A stretch of DNA of 64,000 nucleotides from Karalla daura (lineage: Eukaryota > Chordata > Actinopteri > Chaetodontiformes > Leiognathidae), in assembly GCA_029224185.1 (NCBI GenBank), contig CM055196.1, positions 7,796,427 through 7,860,426 of the forward strand, written 5' to 3'. Position 1 is the first letter of the stretch; the number at the start of each line of letters is the position of its first letter. Under the pieces are notes generated by a model, which saw only the letters and a program-made list of their open reading frames with translations, searched no databases and was not told the origin of the DNA. Positions 49,084 to 63,598 of this stretch are shown here, piece by piece. A program made the position numbers and the translations under genes.

Positions 49084-52000
49084 CTTATACCGATAGAGGA
49101 AAGTTTGTTAAACACTACAACAACATTCACCATGCGGTCTGTACATGCAGCTACAGTACAAGGCTAACAAACACCATGATTACATAACTGTCATCTCAGC
49201 TGTGCTTGGGAGAGGTTATGACCTCAGGACAGTGGACCGACAGTCAAAACATTTTTACACTGAAAAAGTATAAAGAGTAGAGACTCTGGGGGCGAAATGG
49301 TTCCAAGGAGCTGTGCAGCCTGTTATCACATCCGATGAGTGTGTGACTTCCACCAACTCTGCGCTGACACCGGTTTGTTTGTGTGGGACAAATGAAATCA
49401 AAGCTGGAGGAAAAGCACAGAGGACAACGCTCTGATCTGCCTCCAAGTCAACATGTCACATTACCCACTGTGCACATACTCCACGTTCCAGACAACGCAA
49501 TGCAATGACTGGATGGAAAGGACTGGGGACACTCGAATAACTCAGACAAGAAGCGGATAGATGTAGCCTATGGTATAAATCACATAAGAAATAATCAACA
49601 AGTACAAATAGAAAAAATGAAGAATTAACATTAAAAGAGCTTTAAATAGGTTGCAAGAGACAAACTACAAAACCATTAGGTCCCACATTGTGCACAGTGC
49701 AACACCATCTGCCATCTGCGACAAATCGGAGCAGACTGAACCTTTTGGGAGTGAATAATGAACCTGAAAATGAGCACCAAATGGGACTTTTGTTTTCTTT
49801 TTTTGCAACATGATTATTTTTCACAGCTGTACAGGACGGCAAACATTGTCTAATTGTGAGTCGTCTTTATCAGGACCGCATACAAACCGCTAATCGTTTC
49901 AATTCATTGCAAGGGGTTTCAACACTTCCTGCCTCATATAGTGCGTGCCGGCCTAAATATATTTGAGTCACATGCAGCGGGCAGGGGACAAGTATCCGTA
50001 TGCCCTCTGCTGCTGGCGGTGTCATTCAAAGCTCAGTCTATCCCACAGTTCACCGTGGTCTACTGTGCCACATCAGTCTGGTTAGAAATGTGAGCACCTG
50101 CACTGACCTTGCCCTTTTCCACCTCTCTCCCTCCCTCTCTTTCTTTCTCTCTCTCTCTCTCTTTCTGTCTGTGTGTCTGGACTGAAGGAGGGCTGCAGTG
50201 GAGGCCTTCCTGACCTTCACACCCCCTCCTCCTTCCTCTCCCACTCCTGCCCCGGCAGCTCAGCTGGCTCCGGTTCTTTGCAGGTGAAGAAATTGGAAAA
50301 GGCTTTTTTGACGCTGCAGATGGGAACTGTGATGGTAGTGACAGGAGGGAGATGAGCAGATGTAGACGGGTGGTAAAGAATATGCCGGATGAGACAGAGG
50401 AAGAGGTGGGAGAGGGTGCGGCAACTGCGCCAAAACATTTCATCGAGACACGAAGAAACTAATTTTAAGGTTTGACAACAATGAACACGCATGCTCTGGG
50501 TTAATGGGGCACTGGCCTGTATGTCATCATTCACACCTAAAGATTACAAACATATGGCAGACCGCAGACAGCTGGTGGTCACTGAACAGTAAGCATCAGT
50601 GAGACTGACTGTTTTTCACGTTATACTCTGTGGATGAGATGAGAAGATGAATCTGAGTCACATCAGATCACCGGACTGACCTGAGCTCCTGGAAAAGGCT
50701 GTGCCACTGAGCACGCCGTGGTGCCATGGCAACCACCACTATCAGTTTCACTCAGATTTTACTTCAGAGATTGTTACATTTACTGTTGCTTGGTTAGTGC
50801 TGTTTTCCTACCATGATGTGTTCGAAACAGAGACACAGAATGGGAGTTAGCGTAAATGTCATCATTTTCTCAAATGTGGTGAGAGATTATTAAAAAATGC
50901 ACGATAAATGAACAACGATGACAAGTACTGGTGTAGCATGTATGGAGCCACTGGTTTGGTAACACTTAAAATCAAGCTCAGCTGTAAGTCAGCTTCGGGA
51001 TCAGCTCTGCTCACTGACTGGCTGCCATGGTGTGGAGAGGAAGGGACTCTGTCCGACTGAGAGGTAGGCTTGGCTAATCATGGTATTTAGAAATGATTAC
51101 AATAATACGTAATGGCTATCAGTGTAAAGTAATACCCAGTCCTGTGCTAAATACTAAATACTAAAATTTCACTCCCAGTGTACTGCTACTTTGAATAGAT
51201 GCATCTGTGTGTTTGTGTGCAGATGTGTGGTTGTATGGAAAGACGCACGTATTAGTTCCACTTACAGTGCATAGTCAGGGATGATTTTCTTGGTGAAGAA
51301 TTCCTCTACCCCTTCATCCACTCGGCCCATCCCCTCCGTGGCCTCATTTTCTACCTTTAGAACCGGCTCCTGCCAAACAGAATGAAAATACAATCAAACG
51401 GTATTGAGCATCGCATTGTGTGGTTTTTTTTTATATTGTGCATTGTTTTGATTCCCCAAAACAAAACAAAAAAAGCTCAGAAGAGTGAATGTGATTAAGC
51501 AGAGAAATAAAAATGCAACAAATCAAATTTTGGACAGCCGTGAGGTGCTTCATTTTCTTGCATAAGATCTATCTTTGGCATTTGTGTTATTGTCAAAGTT
51601 GGCTTATTCTCTTGTGCTGCAGCTCAGATACAGTATCCATCTAAAACAGATAGTTGCCAAAAAAGGCATGAGAAAAGGTTTGTGGAGAGATGACTTTGAC
51701 TCAAACCATAGATATTTTGTAATTACTCAAATCGAATGCACATCAAAAGGTTTTCAGACACATGAATCCTTGAATGTCTCTTATTTTTGAGTCAGTCGAT
51801 AAATCATATTTGCCTCTATGCCGATGATACAATTATGTACAAATGAAAACGGATTAATTTCTGTCTTCTATAGTATCACAATGTTTAACCACAAATAAGA
51901 TAAGAATATTGTAGATAAGATGATGCGACTCATGACAAACTCTTGTGTGCCTTGTATAGTCAGACTCAGCCAATGATGTATCACATTTAAAAACAGTTTC

Positions 52001-52867
52001 CCATCTTGTTAAAAAGCCAAGCCTGAGATCAATTAAAAATCACCAGTGACCCAGACATTTGCTTATTTAAAAAAAACACGCTCATAGCAAGTTTTCCCCC
52101 GCAGGGACACTTATTCATCAAGTGTGCCTATGCCCAGATTCAGGTGTACCGTCTCCTTTGCACTTTGGGATCTATCACATTAAACATGAGCATATGGTGG
52201 GACCGAACCTCTACCAGGTCAGACCTTGTGTTTGCTCATTTCAAATCGGGTATGGTTGTTTCGCACTGGAATTGCAGTCTCATGCTAGGGTTGATAAACC
52301 ATAGCCTATATATGTGACATGATACACAATGACATTACCCACCACTGCCAAAACATCCGAGTTCATCTCTAGTTTTCAGAATTAGTGTACATAGCAGCAC
52401 ATTAAAGCATTTTGTTGCGTGTTAAGACGGATATACTGAAGCTGCTGTGAACCAAGCAATAAGTGACTCCAGTTCCGGGCAGTTGTCATATGTAAGCATT
52501 ATTCTAACTGGGTCAAGCGCAGCCTGCAGAAACACACTTACAGTATATTAGCCAACTGCATTTGTGTGGATACAGCCTTTCTGTTAACCCTTTGCGGCTG
52601 AAGCAATTTCTCACTGCTCTGTGGAAATACCAATGCTAGAAAAAATAGCATCAGTTTGGACTGAAACTCGGCATAATTATTCAAGTGCTATGGGAAGGAC
52701 AAAGGCGTTGATCACATCTCTGCAATGGAAGCTACAGTGGGAGGAAATAATGTGGCTCTCTTCATTCTCTGCCACCTCCTTTACAGCCACCTGTCTCTAT
52801 GTGCTACATGCCAGCATGGCATACAATTGTTGGCATTCGGACTCTCTTTCTCTCCCTCTATCTCTAT

Positions 52868-52907
<40 letters not shown>

Positions 52908-52908
52908 T

Positions 52909-52962
<54 letters not shown>

Positions 52963-55900
52963 ACACGCTAGTCACCAAAGGGCAGCAGAGCTTTCTCCGC
53001 ACACCAATCTGCACACCCACACACTCATGTTGAGAATGCGGGCACTCAAATACACACAACCTGAAACAGCGGCATCTACGCGTCACACACACACATACAC
53101 ACACACACACACACACACATACACACACACACGCCCGTGTCCATTAGCCCTCTCACATCCTGCGAGAGGCTTTTTACAATTTCTACTGTTTACAGAAACA
53201 ATCGCCGATGCGTCCACGGCTCCGCATTAAGCGGCTGTCTGCTCGGCCCAGCCAGCGCGCTGAATGGACAGCAGGGAGGCAAACGCGGCTCCTCCCATGG
53301 GTGCACAGACGGCCAAGCCGGGGCAAGCGGCACACTGCTCACACCACAGGCCTGAGCGGGCAGAGCGGAGCAGGTGGGAGCGAAGCTTTACCAGGCAGCA
53401 GATGGAGCGGAGAGGTCGACGTGTCAGGGAACAGTGGAGGCAGACGTCAGTGCGATGGGCCACCTTGTTGTGAAAATAACTCCCTGAACTCCACTCGGTT
53501 TCATAATCTGCTGCACAAACTGGACGTCCAGGAACCAGACTACGATAAACGCAGGGAAATGTGCGTCTGAGTATATGCATGTGAAGGCAGGATCAGCAGC
53601 ATTTCCATCCTTGAGGCCCTATCTGCCCTTGTTTCTATGCTTTTTGTCATTTTCCCCACCTGCTGGTACCTCACCTGTCCACTAGATGTCCCGACACTGA
53701 ATCACCTGGCTGACCTTGGAACCAGTGTGTGCCTCTTTCCTTATGCAAAACGCTTCCAGCCTGTTGACCATTCTGTTTAAGGGTACCGGAAATGGTTAAA
53801 ACATCGTATTTATCCTTAAGCTATTCTTCAAGTCTTCATACAACCTTTTTTTTCTTTGTGTGGGCATACGATGGTACATTCCCGCCCAGATCCATTTCAT
53901 GTTATCTGGCGACCATACTCGCCTGACACTCGCATTAACGATCACGTGACTTCATGTTCCTTGCTTGACAACAGAGCGTAGCTACTTATTCCAAAAATAA
54001 GTGGAAACTGGAGCGATACAGCTATGGAGCGCGTACACATGTGTTCAAACACAGTCAGATATGTTTGAGCCAGAGTCAGAGGAGGAATCAAATATTGTGG
54101 AGGAAGTGGGAGGGCGTACAATGACATTTCACCAGCAAGGAATACATAAAGTGCTTGAGAGACGAGGGGCGGCGTAACAGTCGTACTGTTCTAGGGCCTC
54201 TTCAAAAGACACGCTAAACAGTCACTGACGAGTTCATTAAAGGCAGTTGACCCCTTTGTCATTGTGGATTGATGAGCAAAGGACGTCTTTGTCCTGCCTG
54301 AGCTTTTGTCATATGATGCTTCAAATAGCATGAATTAGAATTTCCTCATGGTGACACAGTACAGAAATCCCTCCAACAATGCAGGGACTGATCTCGGTCA
54401 GTCAGTCACAGTGCTATAACAACGGACTGTCCTATGGTTTATGAAGCACGTCTCAAGTTCACCCAACAATGCGAGGAAACCCAGTTGAATATTGGCAGAG
54501 AGGGAAATCTCCACACACGAGGAACCAGGAATCTGCCCAACATCTTCTGGCTACAAGACCACAGCGACTGAGCCACAATGTGCAGAGAACAGACACTGCC
54601 GAGAACATTGGTGCAGGCTGGGATCTGATTCTACGACGAAATAATGCTGTTAGTATCTCATGCACTGGGATTGTTCAAGAGAGAACAAAAGAGAATCAAG
54701 AAAGACCCAGTTTTGTAACAAAAAAAAAAGAGCCACAAATAAGACATCATTGCGGAATAAAGGATCTTGAAATTATGTTTTGTCTATGCTTAATGTGGAT
54801 CCAGGTCCTTCGTGGCACCATTAATGTTTTATGTAGCGTGATGCTGTGGAGAACCTCGGTCAAAGAGTTGCTTTCAGGGACACAAAGGATTCTAGGATGG
54901 CACTAAAGATAATTAAATAAAACTTGTGTCAGTGTGGCCAGTTTCACATTGGTCATTGACACATTGCCAATGTGTCAGTTCATTGTGCCGGGTCTCTCTC
55001 TGCATTCCTTCAGAACATCATTGACTCTATGGGTAAACAGGGTAATAAAACTATGCCCTGATCTTTCAGATGCATCTTTCGGGTATGGATCTTGCATTGT
55101 CTGTGGATGAAGCAGCATCCTCTTCATCAACATATTCCTCCTTGTTGATATGGCATTAGGGCCCATTAATGAGCTTTCTACAGATGCCTCCCTTCCCTTC
55201 GTCTGGGGTAGAATCAGACGCCTGCAGAGTTAATGGCTGGAGTTGTTGTGATATCTGCACTTAGCAGTTACCTGATTCTGAATGGCTCCTTTCATGTTTT
55301 TGTGTCTGCATGTCAGGGACACTGTTTGGAGCTTGTTAGTGTCTCATCTGCAACCCAAGATCACCCTGTTTTCACCTATCAGACAGGCTCATCATTAACA
55401 AGGAGCCACACATTCTCAATGTTAAATCACACAGTGGTTTGTCATTATCTTCTGTTTGCGTGCATTTCCTGGTCTCTACAATTATGTTCCAGCTTAAATA
55501 CTAATTAAGATACCACAGAAAGGAGTGAGGGATGCAGACAATTAGGAGAGACACCACAAATGAAATGGTAAGTGCTCATGTATTAAAGATGCGCTCCTTA
55601 AACGCTTGTTTGGATTGCTCCACAGGTACCAAATGACAGCATCATGATTGGGTGTAAAAGGAGTATCCTGGAGAGGCAAATATATTGTCTCTATATCGCT
55701 TAGATTACTGGCTTTGTATCTTAACCAGGTCATAGGGGTCTGTTGGTGCCAGCACAGATAGGGTGAGGGCAGGGAATACACCCATCACAGGACACGCACA
55801 CCATTCACTCTCACACCCAAACCTAAGGACAATTCAGTCTCCAGTCAACCTTAACATGCATGTTAAGGTTGACTGTGGGAAGAAACTAGAGTAGTCTGAG

Positions 55901-56488
55901 AAAATCTTAGAGGACCTGCTGTGATGACAGGCGATAGTGCTAACCACACATCCACCATGTGAATTGGCTAAAGACATATGTGAAAGCTTGAAACTTTTAA
56001 AAATCCCTTTTTCCACATGTAATTAGGATATGACAATGAAAGGAGCGGCCACAGACTCTCCTTCCCTTTAGAAAGGATGTGATAATAAAATCTAACCACA
56101 AACCTAACCAAATTAACTCATCACTCATTGAAAGGGATGCTATGCCAGACTGCACATTATCTATTGTACTGATATTTCATAAAGAACCAAAAAAAAAAAT
56201 CACCTTTGCTGTGGCACCTGCAAAACAGCAATGGTGTACCTGAGAGGAGACAAAATAATTCATACATGTGAGGTCACTATAGATAGGTAAAAATCCTTTC
56301 TTTTTTTCAATTTACACCTTTACAAGATAGAGAAAGACCCCCATTAATCTGCAAACATGAATAATTGAGCTAGTGAACGCATTCCCAGGAGAGAGAGAGA
56401 GAGAGAGAGAGAGAGATCAGCACTGGGAACAACCCAGGGAACACCACTCCCAAAATGCATGTGTCTATTCTCTCTCCCTCTCTCTCCC

Positions 56489-56526
<38 letters not shown>

Positions 56527-56529
56527 GCA

Positions 56530-56560
<31 letters not shown>

Positions 56561-59500
56561 TAACAGACACACTCACACACGTTGAGCACGACTACATGGA
56601 GAGTGAGAATGGCTACCATTATTACAATAGCATTATAGAGATAAAAGCAATAGAATGAGTGAGAGGATAGATAGATAGATAGATAGATAGACAGACAGAC
56701 ACACAGACAAACAGACAGACAGTCAAACAGATAGACAGATAGATAAATTAACAGATTTATTGATTGACTGATTGATTGATTGATAGATAGATCGTTGGAC
56801 AGATAAATTCATAGATCATCCAGAGCCCATGTTTTTCTACAATGTTGTGTAAATTTTAACGATTTCCATCGTTTTCTCCTTAGGGATCCCTAGTCATGCA
56901 ATTAGCTTCCCACTTCTGCTACCCTTCCCTCTATCCTTCCTCCATCACTGCTCTGCTCACATCTCTCATCTTTCCCTCCCTGTGTCCTGTTCGCTGCCCT
57001 TTTCCTGTGGCTGCACTGGGCATATGAGCCCACATAATGCAGATTTTGTATGCAAATGCGTTGTGTGTATGTGTGTGTGTGTGTATGCGTGTGTGTGTGT
57101 GAATGCAAATGCTGAGTGTTTTCTGCCTGCTGAAATATGTATGTGTGTATGTGTTTATGGCCACTGGTAAGTGCTTGTGTTTATGGGTAGGTGTGTGTGT
57201 CTATGTGTGTGTGTGTGTGTGTGTGTGTGCTCTTACCTGCGGCCTGGAGGTGGGGGGCTGTGTGTGTGTGCGTCGCGGCCGTGGTCGCGAGGCGGTGTAG
57301 TGCCTCAGAGTCTGTCCCTGGGTGGGTAGAGCCTCCATGGGAGAAGCGGGGGATCCAGAGCTGGGGAGGGGGCCTGGGCTGGAGCCGCAGCCGGGGTAAG
57401 GAGCCTCTGGTCTGGGTGAGCCTCCTCGGCGGCTGGCAGCCTCCTCCTCTGGAGCTGGAGCAGAGCCGGGGTAGAGGAGAGGGAGACTGGGAGGAGGAAT
57501 GAATGATGCTCCTCTCGCTCCGGATCGCGCTGCTGCAGCATCCACTGCCGCCACCTCCCCCTCCCTCCGCCCCCTCCCCCACCGGCCTGGGGGGGAGGGG
57601 GATGGAGAAGTGGAAGGGGAGGGGCTTGAGGCCCTGACTGACAGAGGGGTTGCTATCGGCAACTGAGGGAGGCCACACCTTCCTCCTCCTTCTCCAGCAG
57701 TGCCTCCTCCTCCTCCCCACTCTCTCTCCGCTCCCCTGTCCCTGCTCTGCTGCTCCCAGTCTGCATCCAGGAGACCTGAGAGGGAAGCGGAATGACTGAT
57801 GAGAGGGGAGGCACAAGGAGAGATGATGAAAGGGAGAGGGAGGGAGGGAGGGAGGGATGGAGGGGGGGAGATGGGAATGCAGCCCACGCAGCGTGCTTTT
57901 TTGCTGGAGTGCACTGCACAGTCTGCACGTATATCTAGGGCAGGCAGAGGTGTATGGGAGACATATGGGGAGAGTGGAGAGAAAACCGGGGGGGTGGTGG
58001 GGGGGGGGGCAAGGGGGTGTCGGGAGAGGAGGATGGAGGGGGAGGAGAGGCTTGGCAGTGAGCGAGGGGAGACAAAGGGGGGCCGAGCAGAGCATAGAGG
58101 AGAGAAATAGGCATTTAAGCGTGGACATGCGGGGAGAAGCAAGACAGGGAGCAGATGGATGCTGCAGTCACACTGTACTGCACACAGGAACACAGTTATC
58201 AGCCTGTCACACAACACTACACACTGACACACACTAAACAAGGTAGGATGAGGTGAGGTTAAACCCACATTGTTAGCCCGTCTGCCAGAAACACGGCCTA
58301 AATATTTCAGGGGCCTTTGAAATGCAAATTTCAAAGAACAATATGAACATTTTTGGAAAGAAAAACGCTTAAATTTAGATTCTCCATCAGGATGCCTCAT
58401 AAAATACTGACCCAGTTCCGGCTGCGACTTCCAAGACTCTGACACAAAAACACAAATTATACGGTCTTCTGTGCCTTGTTTTGTTTCGGACCTTATTTTA
58501 AGGCTGTCCCTGTACAAACAAAAGGAGTGGGGGGTGGGCTCCTCTGAGCCAGAGCGCCCCAAACCCCCCCCCTCCACCATGCTTCCTCCTCTTCCCTCAT
58601 CGTCCCCTCCTCCATCTTCTCCCCATCTCTCCCATGGTGAAAGTCACTGGTGTGAAAGTAAACAGGCCATGCTCCAATTAGCCAAACGCCGCTGTCTGCC
58701 ACACATGACGGCTGCAGCCGGACAGGACGAGCTGCATGACGGGAGGTGGAGATCTGTACCTGAGCACGCGCCTCGCACTGATTCCGGGCATGTTGCTGAC
58801 AATATAAGACCACCACGTTCATTAATTCATGAAACCCTGATGAATTATTTCATCAGAGGAGGCTTTCTCCTGAAAAGGATGATGCCGCGACTAATGGCAT
58901 CGTCACGCTTTGAAATATCCTTTATCGATTTATGTCTTCGGTCTTTAAATGTGATTGAATACAAAGTGATGAGGAAGACTTTAAATGCAAGGGATGCAGT
59001 TTCTGCCTTATTCTTTACGGCTCAGTTTTAACAAAGTCATGCCCCTTGATGGGAGATGGTGTGACATGCTCGGCGATTTGCACCGTCACCCTCCAGCATG
59101 GATGTGGATGGACGGGGTCAAATCCCAGTCCGGCTGAGGGTCAGTCTGTGTGGTCTTTGCATGCTCTTCCTGTGTTGATGTGGGTTTCGCTCCCATTTCC
59201 TCCCACAGTCCAACATACAAAATCATGCATGTTTCCAGACTTCCCTTGCTGCAGCCGGCCTTTCCAGCCTTTGCCCAGTGTGTCTGATGTGTGAAATGGA
59301 TACCAGTGGACCCCCTGCAACATGGTTGAGGTACAAATCTGGTGATATAATGGAACAATGGGCTGTGACATTTCTTCTTTGGTCCCAATCATATTTTTAG
59401 CACCAGTCCCTGCTACAGCAGAATGAGTATTCATGATGAGGCGCATTAGTGCAAAGTCTGACTAATGAAATGGCTTATCTCAAATTACTAATCAGTGCTC

Positions 59501-62398
59501 TTGACTTGCTGAAGTGCTTCAATTGAATTAGTGTCTGTGTGATGTCAGGTTATCGGACGTCTCGCTGTCGACGGACATAACACGGACTAAGAATAATTCG
59601 CTTCATTTGCGATTTCGAATCGCTTTGCGTTCTCCATTTCCTGACTTGTGACGGAGCATTCTTGAACCATCCCGGAGTTGCGATCGTTTCACGATTGTGA
59701 ACCCGGACGGCCGGATTGTTTTATCATTTTAATTTGTATTTAATGGCTTTTCCAAGAGCAGCGGTCGCCCACGCATGCAAATGCGCAACATTTAGATTCC
59801 GAGAGGTAAAGAGCTGGTTCGTGGTTGAGTCTCACTCTTAATGGAAGGGGCAGGCCTCAGGCTCTTAGTGTGGGAGCTGTTCCTCCAAAACGCCGGGCTG
59901 TACTGGTGGTGGACAGAGAGGACAGAAATGGAGATCCACGTATTACCCATAGTGTCAGTGAAGGAGTGAAGAACAAGATGAATGGACGGCCGAGTGTGTG
60001 TGTGTGTGTGTCTTACGTCATCAGTCGGGAAGTCGGTGCTGACCAATCGGAGCTCTGGGATGTTGTTTCTAAACACGAGGCTCGAGTTCTCTTTGATGAG
60101 GTGATCCTGGAGACACACGTCAGTGATTACGAGCTATGACGTTTTAACATATCTGCCATGGGGTAGACAAGCCAGGTAGAACAGAAGCATGTCTGCGGGG
60201 ATATCTAGGTGCCCGCTCGTATAGTAGATTTATTGGAAGGTGTATTGTTTCTCTTTTGGTAGAGTCAGCACCTCTCCCCTGCTTCTAGTCTCGCTCGCTC
60301 ATCTTAAAACACCCCTGAGATCAACCGTCCGTGAGGCAGAGATATTGATACGAGCACAGATATTACTCTTTCATCTGACTGTGCAGCGTGCAGGCATGTT
60401 CCCCTCTGTCTGTGTCTCCCCTTGGTGTCCAGCTGAGGCCAGCGGCACATTATTGAGACGTTAAATCAAGACGCCGGGTACGACACACGTGCATCATTTA
60501 TATATATATATATAAACAAAGCACACAGTTACCATCTTGTCTTGTGCCCTGGTCAGATCCTGCAGCACCTGCTCCATGATGCTTCCAGCCAGGGAGACAC
60601 TCAGTGTTTGTCTCAGTTCACTGGTTTCATAAGAGAGAGGAGACAAACAGCGCAGGTTTCACTGCAGCAGCAAGTGCCATAATGGCCATTAAACATCCAT
60701 GCGTTTGGATTACAGAACAGGGTGCATTTCTTCTGTGGACTTGAACACTGTCAGAGGGAGTCCGAGCATAATTTAAAGCAGTCCAGCGATTAAATCTGTC
60801 CAAGAAGTGTCTCATCTGTCAACCATGTGACCAAGGATCGACTCTAAGAGCAGAATCTCCTTTTATGTCTCCATTTAATAGGAGCAAACATCCTTTTCCC
60901 CTGCGGGGGAAAGTCAATAGCAGTTTTAAACCTTAAAGCGTTTCAACGAAGCGAGGGAGCGAACAGTCGATCGATCCACTTGACCGATCAATTTTAGGTT
61001 GGCATCACGCGAAAAAAAAAAAAAGAAACAAGACCCGTCAGGTGTTACCACAGTCTGTTGCTGATGACCTGGCCGGCGTCCTCCACCAGCGTGCTCCTCA
61101 GGAAGGCGTGCGTCTGCTTGCTCCTGCTGGACACACACTCTGCCAGACGCTCCCCCACGCCGACCCACTGGGCCACCCGCGGGCAGGCGGCCTCTGCACA
61201 CCTCATCAGGCTCTGAGCCAGCTCCTGGAACGCACACACACACACACACACACACCCAGACTCATCTTAGGCAGGTTACACTGCAGACTCTAAAGGTTCA
61301 CTCAGGGCGATCATGCTACATCCTAACGGAGGACACACCCTTTCTTTTGCGAGTCATAATAGTAACAAAAAATTGCAAAAGCAACAGCTCTATTCATGCT
61401 TAATATAACTCAAGGATTGATATGGATAATACGTATATCCACAGACATTCCCCAGCATAAAACAAACCTATCACGATGCCTGCTTGTAGTTTTCCTTACA
61501 GTTCTTAGCTCCCACTGTGTTGGATGCTATGATTAGTTGCTTGTCTGAGCCGGGACCACAACCGCAGCCCTGGCCTGAGCGGAGCCCCGCTCTGCTGACC
61601 CGTCTAACGGGCCTATTCATTGTGATATATGACCGGAGCGCGCGTCTGAGCGGTACCTGGACGCTCCTGTTGAACTCGTCGCCCAGCGCGGCGGCGGCGT
61701 CCGTGAGGATGCAGTTCATCAAGTCCTCGCCGGGGGCGCATGTCCTGCCCACCTCGTACAGAGAGGGAAGCAGCTGCAGAGGGGGAGAGCCAGCAGAGAC
61801 ACACGGCCCTGTCAGGCATCATCTACTGGAGACTCCAGGATCTCTTTATTAGGCCCTCGCATGCAGACTGCTGACACCTCTGACCAAGCTGAGACGTCAG
61901 GTTGTTCTCCACACTTTGTGAAAACTCGATCATGTGATTACATGTCACACGCATTTAACACTTCATATCAGCAGTTAAATCCTCTCCTGAAGTTGGCGCC
62001 TTTCATCCGTCTCCACGGCGGTACCTTGAAGGACTCCCTGGCGTCGTGCAGCACCTCCTGCGCTGCCAGCACGTCGGCCTGGACCTCCTGCGGGCTGCAG
62101 TGGCTGAAACGCTGCAGACTGTCCTCCAGCTGCCGACACACGCCCTGCGCCAGCTGCACGGGGGGAGGAACAGACACACGCGCGGCGGGAGGCGCGGTAA
62201 CTCTCACCAAAGATATTGAGAACATGTCATTATGACACGATGTGTTCAGTTTAGCAGCGGTTATACTCACCGACCGACTCCATCTTTATAGTTTAGATTT
62301 ATTACCTTTTCACACTGTTGAGTTCTCAATACTTGGCGCAGCTCCACTCTGTCAGACTGTCTCTGGTTGTTTCTGTCTAGACACTGCTGAATCTGTGA

Positions 62399-62460
<62 letters not shown>

Positions 62461-63549
62461 CGCAAAGGTCTCATTGGCACACAATGCACGACCTAGAGAG
62501 AACATCCATAAATTTCTGAAACATTTCCCAGACTGGTCACATTTCTCACATACACTGACCTTGTGCAGGGCCTCTTTTGTCCGGCCGGGGTTGCTACGGT
62601 AACTCTGTGAGATATCAGCCAGGGGCAGAGACACCTGCTGCAGGGTGAAGTTCCTGCACAACAGTGGGACCTAGCATCAGAACACACGCTCCTCAAAACG
62701 TTTCCTCACTGGCAGCTTCAAGTCAGAGCACGCCTCTGTCTGTCCACCACTCTGCTCCAGAGTGAAACATCTATTTCAGATCTAGTTCGATCTAGTTGGA
62801 TAATAAGTTGGAGGGACAAATCTTTCAACATTTCCCTGACCTACGCCCAAGTGCAGCCATGAGGATGATGTTTGTGTCTTTTGGTGAAAAACCTTTGTTG
62901 CATACTGTCAGGACGCGATTTGACATCTGCATTACATTATGTGGTATTTGGTCTCGTGCTTGTGCCCCATGCTGTGCTATGGCATATGTGTTTTGCTGTG
63001 TTTATGAACAACCTCTCCAAGGCGTCTGCCACGTCTTGGAAACCTCTGGAGGTTACGTTGTTTCTGTCCCATGTTAGAGTCCTGGAGAGAGACAGAAAGA
63101 GGCTGCAGTTGTGTCTGGTTGCAGTGATCATCACGGTCCTCGACTTTTAGGCAAGAGACACAGGGTAACATGACAGAAAACGTGTTCAATGCTGAAATGA
63201 TGACATCTAGTGGCAGAAACTGGACTTGCAGCAACAGACAAAACTGAAAAATACGAGGTGAAGCAACTTGCGGTGGGAACGTACACAACTGCAACACTTT
63301 ATCTTGAGTTATCTTGAGATCACTGTCTGTACAACACCTTAGCAAGTGTGTGTGTGTGTGTGTGCACCTCAGTCTGGTGTTGCTTATCAGAGCTTTGGCC
63401 AGCATTTTAGCCCCAGTGTCTCCGATGTTGTTCCCGCTGATGTCCAGCTCGGCCAGCACAGCGTGGCCGCCCAGAGCGCTGAGCAGGATGTGCATCCCTG
63501 TCTTCAGCTTGGAGTCACACACCGACAGAGACTGGAGGGGCTGCTCACG

Positions 63550-63598
<49 letters not shown>

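Noticed and set aside
52122..52304. 60-codon plus-strand frame near the LINE remnant
   Set aside because: No similarity to retroelement or host proteins that I can recognise; likely chance.
52901..53230. Possible CRISPR-like regularity in repeated CACACA blocks
   Set aside because: Simple dinucleotide repeats with no unique spacers, in a vertebrate intron.
57181..58580. 315- and 459-codon open frames on the minus strand
   Set aside because: Only the 3' portion near 57237-57632 fits CARMIL. The rest is GC-rich low-complexity Pro/Ser/Leu with several overlapping open frames and no conserved blocks.
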